Shown here one piece after another: positions 9,473 to 18,823 of a stretch of DNA of 64,000 nucleotides. Source of the DNA: an uncultured Flavobacteriales bacterium (GTDB lineage Bacteria > Bacteroidota > Bacteroidia > Flavobacteriales > CAJXXR01). Numbering within the stretch: position 1 is the first letter of the stretch; every line of letters begins with the position of its first letter. Below the pieces are notes generated by a model. The model was not told the origin of the DNA. It was given only the letters and a program-made list of their open reading frames with translations, and made no database searches. Made by a program: the position numbers and the translations under genes. The stretch is from assembly GCA_913063375.1 (NCBI GenBank), contig CAJXXR010000002.1:1-64000 (forward strand), given 5' to 3'.

Positions 9473-10754
9473 ATATTTAACAATTCATGCCATAGCCTTA
9501 TGCAGCTTTGGTGCTTTTGCGCAAGTAAATACTATATCTCCCTATTCAAATTTTGGGATTGGAGAACTTGCCAATACATCTACAAGCTACTTTCAAGGAA
9601 TGGGAGGAATTGGAATAGGTATGTTTAGCGATAAATATATCAATTTATCGAACCCTGCATCTTACGGTAATTTGGAGATTACAAACTTTGAATTTGGAAT
9701 GTCAGGGACATTGGTGAATTTAAATCAAGGAGATTTATCACAAGAGGAAAATTTTGCAAATTTCTCTCACCTCGTTTTAGCAACTCCACTGGGTGAAAAA
9801 TGGTCTGGAGCTTTTGGATTGAAACCTATTTCTCATATAGGGTATCAGGCGGTTAATTCCTTTGAAACGGAAACAGCTCTTGGCGACACTTTAAATTATA
9901 AACTAATCCATGAAGGAGAAGGAGGGTTGAATGAAGCCTTTATTGGAGGAGCTTATCAATTGAATGAGAATTTTTCAATTGGGGTTAACTTCAATTTTAT
10001 CTTTGGCCAGATAAAATCGATAAGTGACGAACAATACGAAGATCAAACTTTTGCTAGTATACGTACAGATCAAACTATCAATGTACAGGATGTATCGTAT
10101 ACTTTAGGGGCTCAGTATAACAAAGGGCTTTCGGATACTAGATTCATTAGTGCAGGTGTTACTTATAAGGGAAAAGCAGAGTTATCTTCTGAGGAAACAA
10201 AATTTGTAAATTCTTATACCTATACAGGGTTGTCAAGTAGTTTTCAAGATACTTTAATTGATAAATCAATTCAGCAAGGGACTTTGGTTTTACCTTCAGA
10301 ATTGGGACTTGGATTTGGAATTAGAGAATTGAATAAATGGAATTTAGGTGCAGATCTGAAATTTGTAAAGTGGTCTGAATATTCACTTTTCGGTAGAGAA
10401 GAGAATAGTCTAAAGGACTTGATGAGTTTTTCTTTGGGAGGATCTTATACACCAAACCATAAGGATATCAGAAAATTTGTTAATAGAATTCAGTACCGAG
10501 CAGGTCTTCGATATTCTAATGGATATATCTCGGCAACAGCAGGTGATAACGCTGGAAGTACGGATATTACGGAATTTGGCATCAATTTTGGATTTGGGTT
10601 ACCAGTTCGCAAGAATGGTAGTACATTAAATTTTGATTTTGAATTGGGACAAAGAGGTACTGAGGATAAATCACTGGTAAAAGAAGACTACTTTAAATTC
10701 CAAGTTTCTTTATCTCTAAGAGATAAGTGGTTTGTGAAAAGAAAAATTGACTAA
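9453..10754 (+). CDS. Outer-membrane beta-barrel protein, FadL-like
   Basis: 433 residues with a signal peptide (about 1-23, ending CSFGAFAQ). The remainder alternates polar and hydrophobic residues and is rich in Gly, Ser, Phe and Tyr, as in an outer-membrane barrel. The N-terminus (SPYSNFGIGE, then GMGGIGIG and NPASYGN) resembles the conserved start of a Bacteroidota barrel family often described as FadL-like or hydrophobic-compound transport proteins. The substrate is unknown. Its start codon lies inside coaX (20-bp overlap), and a TPR protein and LptC follow, so it may act in envelope assembly; that is inference. The C-terminal residues LSLRDKWFVKRKID do not form a classical terminal-Phe signature. 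Confidence 0.72.
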   Translation: MRKNFLKYLTIHAIALCSFGAFAQVNTISPYSNFGIGELANTSTSYFQGMGGIGIGMFSDKYINLSNPASYGNLEITNFEFGMSGTLVNLNQGDLSQEENFANFSHLVLATPLGEKWSGAFGLKPISHIGYQAVNSFETETALGDTLNYKLIHEGEGGLNEAFIGGAYQLNENFSIGVNFNFIFGQIKSISDEQYEDQTFASIRTDQTINVQDVSYTLGAQYNKGLSDTRFISAGVTYKGKAELSSEETKFVNSYTYTGLSSSFQDTLIDKSIQQGTLVLPSELGLGFGIRELNKWNLGADLKFVKWSEYSLFGREENSLKDLMSFSLGGSYTPNHKDIRKFVNRIQYRAGLRYSNGYISATAGDNAGSTDITEFGINFGFGLPVRKNGSTLNFDFELGQRGTEDKSLVKEDYFKFQVSLSLRDKWFVKRKID

Positions 10755-10774
10755 TAACAACAGATATTATAGCC

Positions 10775-12193
10775 ATGAGAAAAATTGCAACATTATTTCT
10801 TGCACTAGGAATGAGTTTCGGAATGTTTGGGCAGGAGACGAATGTAGACTCTTTGAAATACGGGCCAGACAAAGGTAAAACGGAAGAGAATTTATCTCTT
10901 TACAACGAGTATTATAAACAAAAGAACTACAAGGATGCTTACCCAAGTTGGAGTTATATCTTCCACAATGCACCTTTGAGATCAAGAAATTTATACATTC
11001 ATGGGCCAAAAATGGCCTTACAGTTCATGAAAGATGCTAAAGCCGCTAATGATACAGTTAGTCAGGTAGCTTGGATGGATTCACTATTTATCATCTATGA
11101 TCAGCAAGTAAAGCATTATCCAACGAAGGAAGGTGCTAACCTTGGAAAGAAGGGAGTTGCTATTTATAAAAACTTCCCTGATCAATTGGAGGATGCAAAC
11201 AAGCTTTTGAGAGCTTCTTATGAAAAGGATGGAAATGATATTTCTCGTTCAGTAATCAATTATTACTTCAGTACAAGTGTGAAGCTAAAAAATAAGAAAA
11301 TCTATACTATGGATGATCTTTTAGTGATGTACTCTGATTTAAGTGGTGTAATCTCTTTCCAGAAATCTAAATATTCTGGTCAAGAATTTGATTTAACAGC
11401 CAAAAGTGATACTGTCGACTTAAGTAAGAAGGAAAAAAGAACTTTGAAAAATTCAACAAAGATCTTGAAAACCTTGAACGATGTTGAGGCGAATATCGAA
11501 AAGACAATTGGGCCATTGTTGAGCTGTGATAAATTGTCGGAATTATTCACTAAGAATTTCGAAGTAAATAAAGAAGATGTTGCTTGGTTGCAAAGAGCAA
11601 CTAAATTGATGAAGAAAAAGGAATGTACAGACACTGATATTTTCTTTACAATTGCTGAGCAACAATATAAGTTGGATCCAAATGCTGATGCCGCAATCAA
11701 CTTAGCGTATAATGCGCTTAAGAGAAAAGATTATTCTACGGCAAATACGTATATAACTAATGCCTTAGAGCAGGAACCGGATGATTTCAAGAGGTCTGGG
11801 TACCATTACTTGAAAGCGCGTGTTCAAATGGGACAAGGGTCTTATTCAAGTGCAAAGTCATCTGCTATGAAAGCAGCTTCTTTACGTAAAGGTTGGGGTG
11901 ATCCATATATCTTAGTTGGGCAGGTTTATGCTGCCACTTCTAGAAAATGTGGAGAGTTGCAAACCGAATTTTTGAAAAGAGTTGGTTATATTGCTGCTAT
12001 TGAGAAATTCGAATATGCAAAACGTATTGACCCATCATGTTCTGGTAAAGCTAATATTTTAATTGGCCAGTTCTCAAAACATGTTCCTTCTGTTACTGAT
12101 ACATTCAGTGCTGGGTTTAAAGATGGAGAATCATATACAATCAACTGTTGGTACAATGAGGTTGTGAAAATTCGTACGGTGAAATCAAACTAA
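10775..12193 (+). CDS. Periplasmic tetratricopeptide-repeat protein
   Basis: 472 residues with a signal peptide cleaved near residue 20 (SFGMFGQ). The mature protein is helical and lysine-rich. TPR-like pairs are visible at about 40-110 and 295-400, for example AINLAYNALKRKDYSTANTY. The C-terminus (YTINCWYNEVVKIR) is a pattern I associate with a Bacteroidota family found between coaX and lptC. Cysteines at about 250, 284, 390 and 456 could form disulfides. The stop codon touches the lptC start directly (TAAATG), indicating translational coupling. A scaffold role in outer-membrane or LPS assembly is plausible from position only. Confidence 0.75.
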   Translation: MRKIATLFLALGMSFGMFGQETNVDSLKYGPDKGKTEENLSLYNEYYKQKNYKDAYPSWSYIFHNAPLRSRNLYIHGPKMALQFMKDAKAANDTVSQVAWMDSLFIIYDQQVKHYPTKEGANLGKKGVAIYKNFPDQLEDANKLLRASYEKDGNDISRSVINYYFSTSVKLKNKKIYTMDDLLVMYSDLSGVISFQKSKYSGQEFDLTAKSDTVDLSKKEKRTLKNSTKILKTLNDVEANIEKTIGPLLSCDKLSELFTKNFEVNKEDVAWLQRATKLMKKKECTDTDIFFTIAEQQYKLDPNADAAINLAYNALKRKDYSTANTYITNALEQEPDDFKRSGYHYLKARVQMGQGSYSSAKSSAMKAASLRKGWGDPYILVGQVYAATSRKCGELQTEFLKRVGYIAAIEKFEYAKRIDPSCSGKANILIGQFSKHVPSVTDTFSAGFKDGESYTINCWYNEVVKIRTVKSN

Positions 12194-12814
12194 ATGATCA
12201 GTCACAATACATATCAAAAATGCAATGCCGCTCCTAAGGGAGTGGCTTTGTTGTTTTCATACAGTACTAAATTTGTGTTATTGCTCTCTATTCTTTTTAT
12301 GATGAGTTGCGAAAATGACATGAACGAGGTGCGTGAATTAACCAACCCTTCCGTTTTACCAGAATTGGAAATGGATGGGATGGTAATGGAGTATACCGAA
12401 AATGGAAAGGTTAATGTGAAGGTTGAAGCAACCTTAGCGGAGATTTATTCTGGAAAGAAAGAATATTATAACTTTCCCAAAGGGGTTGTCTTAAGCCTAT
12501 ATGGAGAAGTGAAGGAGAATGGGGAAATTGAGACTTCAATAATGAAGGCAGATTCTGCTATTTATTTTAAAGGTGAATACCTAGAGGCATATGGAAATGT
12601 TGAGCTTACAGGCTATGATGGTGTATTGCTTCAAACCAGTTTTTTAAATTGGGATGAAAAGAATAGATGGGTCTCTACTACTGAAAAGGTGTATATTTAT
12701 GAAAATGGTATGAAAAAGACGAGTGATGGTCTTGAAGCGAAAGACGATTTCAGTTATTATAAATTTGTTAACTTAACAGGAACAATATCATTAGATGCTA
12801 AGAAAACTGAGTAA
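12194..12814 (+). CDS. lptC: LPS-export protein LptC (lipoprotein form)
   Basis: 206 residues. LptC is the inner-membrane bitopic component of the Lpt machine that passes lipopolysaccharide from LptBFG to LptA. Here a hydrophobic segment at about 27-38 ends in the lipobox FMMSC, so the protein is probably lipidated, as in other Bacteroidota. The conserved beta-jellyroll follows, with signature elements such as DSAIYFKGEYLEAYGNVELTG and LQTSFLNWD (about 115-160). The unusually long N-terminal lead before the signal segment is accepted because the ATG abuts the upstream stop and no other start precedes the lipobox. It overlaps the next small gene by 20 bp. Confidence 0.85.
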   Translation: MISHNTYQKCNAAPKGVALLFSYSTKFVLLLSILFMMSCENDMNEVRELTNPSVLPELEMDGMVMEYTENGKVNVKVEATLAEIYSGKKEYYNFPKGVVLSLYGEVKENGEIETSIMKADSAIYFKGEYLEAYGNVELTGYDGVLLQTSFLNWDEKNRWVSTTEKVYIYENGMKKTSDGLEAKDDFSYYKFVNLTGTISLDAKKTE

Positions 12815-12995
12815 TGTTATAGAGTATGTATGGGCAATATTTGCGGTTGCATGTATCGTTATGTCCATCGTTAATTACAGTGGGGGAAACAGTGAAGATG
12901 GACTATTCTTTGGCAGTTTTGCCTTAGTGGGTGTCGTTATGTATCTTATTAGAAGAGCATTTAGGAAACGTCTGGAAAGATCTAATCAGAAATAG
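12795..12995 (+). CDS. Small two-helix membrane protein
   Basis: 66 residues with two hydrophobic helices (about 10-28 and 37-55) and a strongly basic C-terminus (RRAFRKRLERSNQK). No family is recognised. It overlaps lptC by 20 bp, and its stop codon is followed immediately by the start of the CNNM/CBS gene, so it is co-translated within the operon. It resembles the small hypothetical membrane proteins that often sit between lptC and a CorC/CNNM gene in Bacteroidota. Function unknown. Confidence 0.7.
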   Translation: MLRKLSNVIEYVWAIFAVACIVMSIVNYSGGNSEDGLFFGSFALVGVVMYLIRRAFRKRLERSNQK

Positions 12996-14258
12996 GTGAG
13001 TATATCTATTGTGATCATATTAGCTAGTTTATTATTCTCGGCTTTTTTCTCGGGAATGGAGATAGCCTTTGTTAGTTCCAACAAATTACACATTGAATTA
13101 GAGCGTAGCAAAGGCTTCTGGTCAGCAAGGTTGCTGTCTAAATTTTTAGACAATCCTTCTAGTTTCATTGCAACAATGTTGGTGGGGAACAACATAGCTT
13201 TGGTAATCTATGGATTGCAGATGGGTGTTTTGTTAGAGCCATTGTTGAATAATCATATAGGCTCTGGTTTTGTAGTCCTATTATTGCAAACCTTGGTTTC
13301 CACACTTATTGTCTTGGTTACTGCAGAGTTTTTACCAAAGGCAATATTCAATCTATATGCTAATAAGCTTTTGAAAGTTTTTAGCTTTCCAGTTTCTATA
13401 CTATACCTTGTGTTATTTCCCATTGTATGGATCTTTACGGGTATATCCAATCAGATTTTGCGTCTATTAGGCCAAAATATGGACGATGAAAAAAAGATAT
13501 TCGCTAGAATAGATTTAGAGAATTACTTGGACCAACATACCTCAGGTATTCCTGCGTCAGAAGAAGTGGAAACAGAAATTCAAATCCTTCAAAATGCATT
13601 AGATTTCTCTAAAGTGAAAGCCCGTGAATGTATGATTCATAGGACGGAAATAGTAGCAATGGACGTTTCTTCTACTATAGATGAATTACATGCTGAATTT
13701 GTAGAGACTGGTTATTCTAAAATATTGATCTACGAAGAGAATATCGATCACGTAATAGGTTTTACGCATAGTTTTGAATTATTCAAGCGTCCTAGGGACA
13801 TTCGTGAAATATTAATTCCTATAGCCACGATTCCAGAATCGATGTTGGCAAATGATATATTGAATTTGTTGACTAAAGAACGGAAAAGTATTGCCGTGGT
13901 AATAGACGAATTTGGAGGTACTTCTGGGCTGATTTGTTTGGAAGATGTTATCGAGGAGATATTTGGGGAGATTGAAGATGAACATGATAGTATTGATTTA
14001 TTAGAACAGAAAGTAGGAGAAAGTGAATACTTGTTCTCTGCTAGATTGGAAATCGACTACTTAAATGAACAGTATAGATTAAAGTTAAAAGAGTCTGATG
14101 AATATGAGACTCTCGGTGGCTTACTACTACATCATTTGGAGGATATTCCTAGTGAAAATAAAAAAATCCGAATTGGAGATCATCGCTTTACGATCGTGAA
14201 AGCCCAGCAAACTAGGTTAGAAGAAATCAAGGTTGCGGTGGACTATTACCTCGAATAG
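12996..14258 (+). CDS. CNNM/CorC-type transporter-like protein with CBS pair (hemolysin family)
   Basis: 420 residues. The order is an N-terminal CNNM (DUF21) membrane domain with four helices (about 1-180, beginning SALFFSGMEIAF-like), a CBS pair (about 205-320, including FGGTSGLICLEDVIEEIFGEIEDE), and a C-terminal CorC_HlyC domain (about 335-415). Relatives are linked to Mg2+/Co2+ efflux; the hemolysin name is historical. The start is GTG at 12996, directly after the TAG of the previous gene, so translation is coupled. The next gene lies about 100 bp downstream and probably has its own promoter. Confidence 0.88.
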   Translation: MSISIVIILASLLFSAFFSGMEIAFVSSNKLHIELERSKGFWSARLLSKFLDNPSSFIATMLVGNNIALVIYGLQMGVLLEPLLNNHIGSGFVVLLLQTLVSTLIVLVTAEFLPKAIFNLYANKLLKVFSFPVSILYLVLFPIVWIFTGISNQILRLLGQNMDDEKKIFARIDLENYLDQHTSGIPASEEVETEIQILQNALDFSKVKARECMIHRTEIVAMDVSSTIDELHAEFVETGYSKILIYEENIDHVIGFTHSFELFKRPRDIREILIPIATIPESMLANDILNLLTKERKSIAVVIDEFGGTSGLICLEDVIEEIFGEIEDEHDSIDLLEQKVGESEYLFSARLEIDYLNEQYRLKLKESDEYETLGGLLLHHLEDIPSENKKIRIGDHRFTIVKAQQTRLEEIKVAVDYYLE

Positions 14259-14359
14259 AAGAAAAATCACATTTAATGTATACAAGCTAAGGCTAAGACT
14301 TTTATCATAGGTTGAAGTTTTGTATATTCGTGGGCTAAATAAAAAAACATACATTAAGA

Positions 14360-16162
14360 ATGGCATCATTAGAAAGCATACGTAAACGTTCTGGACTTTT
14401 GGTAGGAGTTATAGGGCTGGCATTATTCGCCTTCCTTTTAGGTGACCTTATGGGTTCAGGAAGTAAAATTTTCGGTGGTCAACAACGTATCTTGGGTGAG
14501 GTAAATGGTACAGCCATTGATCAGAAGCAATTTGAGGTAGAGTTGAAAAAACTGGCGAATGCTCAGCAAAACGGTAGTGACGATTCACAGCTAAGAAAGC
14601 AACTTTGGAATGATAAAGTTAACACTATTCTTTTAAACGAAGAATATGAGTCTACTGGACTGAGTGTTACTTCTGAAGAGCTTTTGGCGATTACTTCTGG
14701 ATATGGAGGTGCCGAGATGAGTGATATCGCTCGTTCAATTTTTGGTATTCAACCAGGTCAAGAAGTCTCTGTTTCACAATTGAGTCAATCACTTCAGTCG
14801 TTAAGAGAGAGTGATCTAGGTCGTTATAACCTGATCATTGATATGATTAGAAAGCAATACTTGAATACAAAATACAATACTTTGGTTCAAAAGTCTTTCC
14901 AATCTACTACCAATGAAGCTAAGGAGTACTTTGCTCAGCAAGGTAAAACGGCTACTGGTCAGTATATCTATAAAAACTATAGTACAATTCCTAATGAGTC
15001 AATCTCATTGGAGAATGATGATTATCAAGCATACTATTCTGCAAACCTTCAGGATTTCGAAGGTGGAAGTGAGCGTTTGATCAAATATGCAGTCTTCGAG
15101 GTAGCGGCTTCTGCTAAAGACATTGAGTCTTCTAAAGAGAAAATGACGACTTTGTTGGATGAGCAAATTATTGAAAATACAATATACAAGGTTACGGACA
15201 CTATATCTGGATTTAGAAATACAACAGATATGAAAGGGTTCTTACGTGAAAATTCTGATGGAATATACAATCCAGCTTATTTTGCAAAAGGACAATTGTC
15301 TGCTTCTATAGATGATATAATGCATAATTCAGAGATTGGAACAGTAGTAGGTCCTTTCTTAGAAGGGAATACATTCAAGGCTGCTAGATTGATGGATAAG
15401 CGTAATGACTCTGTTCAAGTAGCTATGTTTAATATTGATGTGTTGGTATCTGATCAAACGAGTTCTGAAATTTTCTCAAATGCAGGTAGATTTGCAATGA
15501 ATAATTCTTCAGTTGAAGATTTTGATTCAAAAATTGAAGAAGATCAATCAATTCGTAGCTTCGGAATGAAGTTAAATGAAGAGACAACAAACGTTACTGC
15601 TGTTGGTGAAGCTCGTCAAATTGTACGTTGGGCTTTCAATGAAGAAAGAAAAGCTGGTGATCTTAACCGTTTTGAATTAGGTGATAAATTCGTTGTTGTA
15701 ATGCTTGAAAACAAACTTGATAAAGGAGTTCGCTCTTTAGAGGATGTTAAAGCTGGTATCGAATTGATCGTATTACAAGAAAAGAAAAAGGCGATGCTTT
15801 TGGCGCAGTTTAACAAGGATAAAGCAACTACTTTTAGTGCTACAGCAACAGCTATGGGTATTACTCCCGTAGACTTTAGTGCTGTTCCATTTTCATCATC
15901 ATCATTAACAGGTGTTGGATATGAGCCTAAAGTAATTGGTGCTATGTTTAGCATTGAGTCTGGTGCAATGTCTGAAGCGATTGTTGGAGCAAATGGAGTT
16001 TACTTCTTACAAGTAGATGGATTTGAAGATACACCAGCGACGAATAATTTTGACGCTATTCAGTCTCAATTGCAAAATGCTTTCCAATTTAGAACTGGAG
16101 AGATCATTCCTGCACTTAGAGATGCTGCCGAAATTGATGACAATAGAGTGGACTTCTTCTAA
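14360..16162 (+). CDS. ppiD: PpiD-like periplasmic chaperone lacking the parvulin domain
   Basis: 600 residues. One N-terminal transmembrane anchor (about 12-32) is followed by a SurA_N-like helical domain (about 40-195; GEVNGTAIDQKQFE is typical). The C-terminal half matches the distal region of Bacteroidota PpiD. Family members of about 700 residues carry a rotamase domain that starts with a HILV-type motif after a stretch like GPF..GNTFKAARLMDKR. Here that stretch runs at about residue 350 straight into VQVAMFNIDVL, which normally follows the rotamase domain, and no HILV motif is present. The protein is probably a chaperone without isomerase activity. It is a single gene with a hairpin terminator; a near-match -7 box TATATTCG lies at 14323-14330. 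Confidence 0.85.
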   Translation: MASLESIRKRSGLLVGVIGLALFAFLLGDLMGSGSKIFGGQQRILGEVNGTAIDQKQFEVELKKLANAQQNGSDDSQLRKQLWNDKVNTILLNEEYESTGLSVTSEELLAITSGYGGAEMSDIARSIFGIQPGQEVSVSQLSQSLQSLRESDLGRYNLIIDMIRKQYLNTKYNTLVQKSFQSTTNEAKEYFAQQGKTATGQYIYKNYSTIPNESISLENDDYQAYYSANLQDFEGGSERLIKYAVFEVAASAKDIESSKEKMTTLLDEQIIENTIYKVTDTISGFRNTTDMKGFLRENSDGIYNPAYFAKGQLSASIDDIMHNSEIGTVVGPFLEGNTFKAARLMDKRNDSVQVAMFNIDVLVSDQTSSEIFSNAGRFAMNNSSVEDFDSKIEEDQSIRSFGMKLNEETTNVTAVGEARQIVRWAFNEERKAGDLNRFELGDKFVVVMLENKLDKGVRSLEDVKAGIELIVLQEKKKAMLLAQFNKDKATTFSATATAMGITPVDFSAVPFSSSSLTGVGYEPKVIGAMFSIESGAMSEAIVGANGVYFLQVDGFEDTPATNNFDAIQSQLQNAFQFRTGEIIPALRDAAEIDDNRVDFF

Positions 16163-16203
16163 TATAGAATCCGAAAAAATAAGATTCATTTGAATCTAGG
16201 TTT

Positions 16204-16242
16204 AAAGAGCGTTGGTATTTATTTACTAACGCTCTTTTCTTT
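16204..16242 (+). terminator. Intrinsic terminator after ppiD
   Basis: A 10-bp stem (AAAGAGCGTT / AACGCTCTTT) with a 14-nt loop is followed by TTCTTTT. It lies about 40 bp after the ppiD stop. Confidence 0.75.
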
Positions 16243-16304
16243 TGTACCTAATAATAGTATTGAAAGGCTTAAATTGTCTACTTGAAAAGTAAAATGTATT
16301 CGAG

Positions 16305-16880
16305 ATGAAAAATAAAATATATCTAGTTCTTATCGTTGCGATGGCATTCGTTAGTTCTTGTAAAGAGTTGGCAGGAATATCTGGGCTAATCACAAATTGT
16401 GAATTTAGTTTAGCGAGTATAGATAGTTATAAAGTAGCAGGGTTTAATCCCGCAGGTAAAGATAACATTACAGATTTTAGTTTTTTAGATGCCGCTAAAT
16501 TGACTACAGCCTTATTTGAAAAGGATCTACCAATCAGTATGGTTGTGAATGTCAAAGTGGATAATAAGGGGGCTGATGTGTTCTTGAATAAATTGGATTG
16601 GATTGCCTTATTAGATGAAAAGGAAATCTTGGAGGGTCGCGTGTCCGAGGCCATTAATATTCCTTCAAAAGGGAGTAGTCTTGTGCCTTTACGGGTGAAA
16701 TTGAATTTGTTTGAGGTATTGAAAGGAGAATCTGGGAAAGTAGTATTGGAAACGGCCTTAAGTTTGATAAATGGGGAGATGCCGTCCACGGATTCAAAAT
16801 TGAGCTTTAAAATAAAACCAACCTACAATATTGCAGGTTCTGAATGGCAATATCCAGACTATATAGTCATTAATCCTTAA
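16305..16880 (+). CDS. Lipoprotein with LEA14/WHy-like fold
   Basis: 191 residues. A lipoprotein signal ends at lipobox VSSC (about 16-19). The mature part contains VNVKVDNKGADVFLNKLDWIALLD and IPSKGSSLVPLRVKLN (about 82-135), a pattern of LEA_2/WHy-domain proteins: a beta-sandwich with a conserved N-P or N-K turn. Such lipoproteins are common in Bacteroidota and mostly uncharacterised; some are stress related. It is monocistronic, between the ppiD terminator and a bidirectional terminator shared with lysS. The family call is from pattern only. Confidence 0.6.
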   Translation: MKNKIYLVLIVAMAFVSSCKELAGISGLITNCEFSLASIDSYKVAGFNPAGKDNITDFSFLDAAKLTTALFEKDLPISMVVNVKVDNKGADVFLNKLDWIALLDEKEILEGRVSEAINIPSKGSSLVPLRVKLNLFEVLKGESGKVVLETALSLINGEMPSTDSKLSFKIKPTYNIAGSEWQYPDYIVINP

Positions 16881-16896
16881 TGATGAGATTTGATTA

Positions 16897-16932
16897 AATA
16901 AGAAAGGCACCTAATTAGGTGCCTTTCTTATT
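16897..16932. terminator. Bidirectional terminator between the LEA-like gene and lysS
   Basis: An uninterrupted palindrome of 36 bp centred on AATT, with core AGGCACCTAATTAGGTGCCT. It ends in A-rich and T-rich flanks on both sides, so it can stop transcription from either convergent gene. Confidence 0.9.
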
Positions 16933-16942
16933 TTGGTAGTAT

Positions 16943-18631
16943 TTATGCTTCTACAATAACAGAATCTTCCGTTTTAGTGACTTTTACCAGTCCCATTTTA
17001 GAAAGTCCTTTCATTCCTTTGTCCCAAGCTTTATTGCTTAGTCCAGTAGCAGCTTTTAGTTCATTCAAAGGCATTGTTTTTTCCTTTTTAATAAGGTCGA
17101 AAATTGCCTTTTCGTTGTCTTTCAATTCTACAGCTTTCTTCTCTGGTCTCATTTGAGGGAAGAACAATACTTCTTGAATAGAAGGGTTGTCTGTAAGAAA
17201 CATAACCAATCTGTCTATTCCAATACCTAAACCTGCCGTAGGTGGCATTCCGTATTCTAGGGCTCTCAAGAAGTCTTGATCGATATACATCGCTTCGTCA
17301 TCTCCTTGTTCACCTAGCGCAACTTGCTTTTCAAACCTTTCTCTTTGGTCAATTGGATCATTCAACTCAGAATATGAATTGGCAATCTCCTTTCCACAAA
17401 CGATCAATTCAAAACGCTCTGTTAATCCTGGTTCAGAACGGTGTTTTTTGGTCAATGGAGACATCTCCTCAGGATAATCTGTAATGAATGTTGGTTGGAT
17501 ATAGTTTGGTTCACATTTCTCTCCGAAAATTTCGTCGATAAGTTTACCAGTACCCATGGTTTCATCTACATCAATAGCGTTGGCTTTAGCCCACGTTCTA
17601 AGCTCATCTTCTGATTTACCCTTGATATCATATTCTGTAAAGTCAATGATTGCCTGACGCATTGTAACACGTTTGTATGGCGCTTTAAAGTCAATTTCTT
17701 GACCATTGAATACAGTTTTGGTTGTTCCGTTTGTAGCTTCTGCTACATGCTCTAATACGCCCTCAGTGAAGTCCATCATCCAATTGTAGTCTTTGTAGGC
17801 TACATAGATTTCCATGGCTGTAAATTCAGGATTATGTGTTCTATCCATCCCTTCATTACGGAAGTTTCTAGAGAACTCATAAACTCCTTCAAAACCACCA
17901 ACAATTAACCGCTTAAGGTATAATTCATTCGCAATTCTTAAATACAATGGAATGTCCAATGCATTATGATGGGTGATGAAAGGTCTTGCAGCTGCTCCAC
18001 CTGGAATAGCTTGTAATACCGGAGTATCTACCTCCATATAGCCATGATCATCAAAATAATCCCTCATGGATTTCACAATACGTGTTCTCTTTTTGAAGAT
18101 TTCACGTACTTCGGGATTGACAACTAAATCTACATATCGTTGTCTGTATCGCAATTCTGGATCTGTAAATGCATCAAATACATTCCCATCCTTATCCTCT
18201 TTTGGAAGTGGAAGTGGCTTAAGTGATTTACTTAATAAAGTAAATTCTTTTACCCTCACAGTTGTCTCTCCAACTTTTGTTTTGAATAGTTCACCTACTA
18301 TTCCAACAAAATCCCCTAGGTCAAGTAGCTTCTTATATACTTCATTGTACATAATTTTATCTTCACCAGTACAGATTTCATCTCTGTTGAAGTATACTTG
18401 TATACGGCCTTCACTATCTTGAATTTCAGCAAACGAAGCTTTACCTTGAATTCTCCTTGCCATCAATCTTCCGGCAAGGATAACCTTTTTACCTTCCTCA
18501 AAATTTGCCTTTATATCGGCTGAATTCGTATCTATTGGATACAATGCTGCTGGATACGGATCCAGTCCCATTTGACGAAGTTTAGACAGCTTTTCGCGTC
18601 TTTCCAGTTCTTGTTCAGATAATATTCTCAT
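16943..18631 (-). CDS. lysS: Lysyl-tRNA synthetase, class II
   Basis: 562 residues. It charges tRNA-Lys. An N-terminal OB-fold anticodon-binding domain (about 50-150; [19 protein letters not shown]) precedes the class II core. Motif 1 lies near residue 205-220 ([19 protein letters not shown]), motif 2 near 255-270 ([15 protein letters not shown]), and motif 3 near 470-490 ([15 protein letters not shown]). A C-terminal extension of about 70 residues (from about 495) looks like a small winged-helix-like module ([22 protein letters not shown]); I recall similar extensions in Bacteroidota. It is a single gene with a TATATTTG box upstream and a shared palindromic terminator. Confidence 0.97.
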   Translation of the reverse strand: MRILSEQELERREKLSKLRQMGLDPYPAALYPIDTNSADIKANFEEGKKVILAGRLMARRIQGKASFAEIQDSEGRIQVYFNRDEICTGEDKIMYNEVYKKLLDLGDFVGIVGELFKTKVGETTVRVKEFTLLSKSLKPLPLPKEDKDGNVFDAFTDPELRYRQRYVDLVVNPEVREIFKKRTRIVKSMRDYFDDHGYMEVDTPVLQAIPGGAAARPFITHHNALDIPLYLRIANELYLKRLIVGGFEGVYEFSRNFRNEGMDRTHNPEFTAMEIYVAYKDYNWMMDFTEGVLEHVAEATNGTTKTVFNGQEIDFKAPYKRVTMRQAIIDFTEYDIKGKSEDELRTWAKANAIDVDETMGTGKLIDEIFGEKCEPNYIQPTFITDYPEEMSPLTKKHRSEPGLTERFELIVCGKEIANSYSELNDPIDQRERFEKQVALGEQGDDEAMYIDQDFLRALEYGMPPTAGLGIGIDRLVMFLTDNPSIQEVLFFPQMRPEKKAVELKDNEKAIFDLIKKEKTMPLNELKAATGLSNKAWDKGMKGLSKMGLVKVTKTEDSVIVEA

Positions 18632-18687
18632 CGTTTCTTAAATGTGATGTTTGAGGAATTGTATGTTCAATCCCCCGAAATTCGATG

Positions 18688-18695
18688 CAAATATA
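18688..18695 (-). promoter_or_regulatory. -7 box (TATATTTG) of lysS
   Basis: Perfect TAnnTTTG match on the minus strand, giving a leader of about 50 nt before the lysS ATG. No clear -33 TTG is seen at the expected spacing. Confidence 0.5.
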
Positions 18696-18823
18696 CAAAG
18701 CAAATATCTTTTAATGGCTAAAATTAGCGTTAAGGACTCTTTTTTAACGAAATATCAAACTTTCGTGTGATTTATGAATCATTAAATAGAAATGGGCTTT
18801 GTACTTGATGTGCTGTAATTAGT

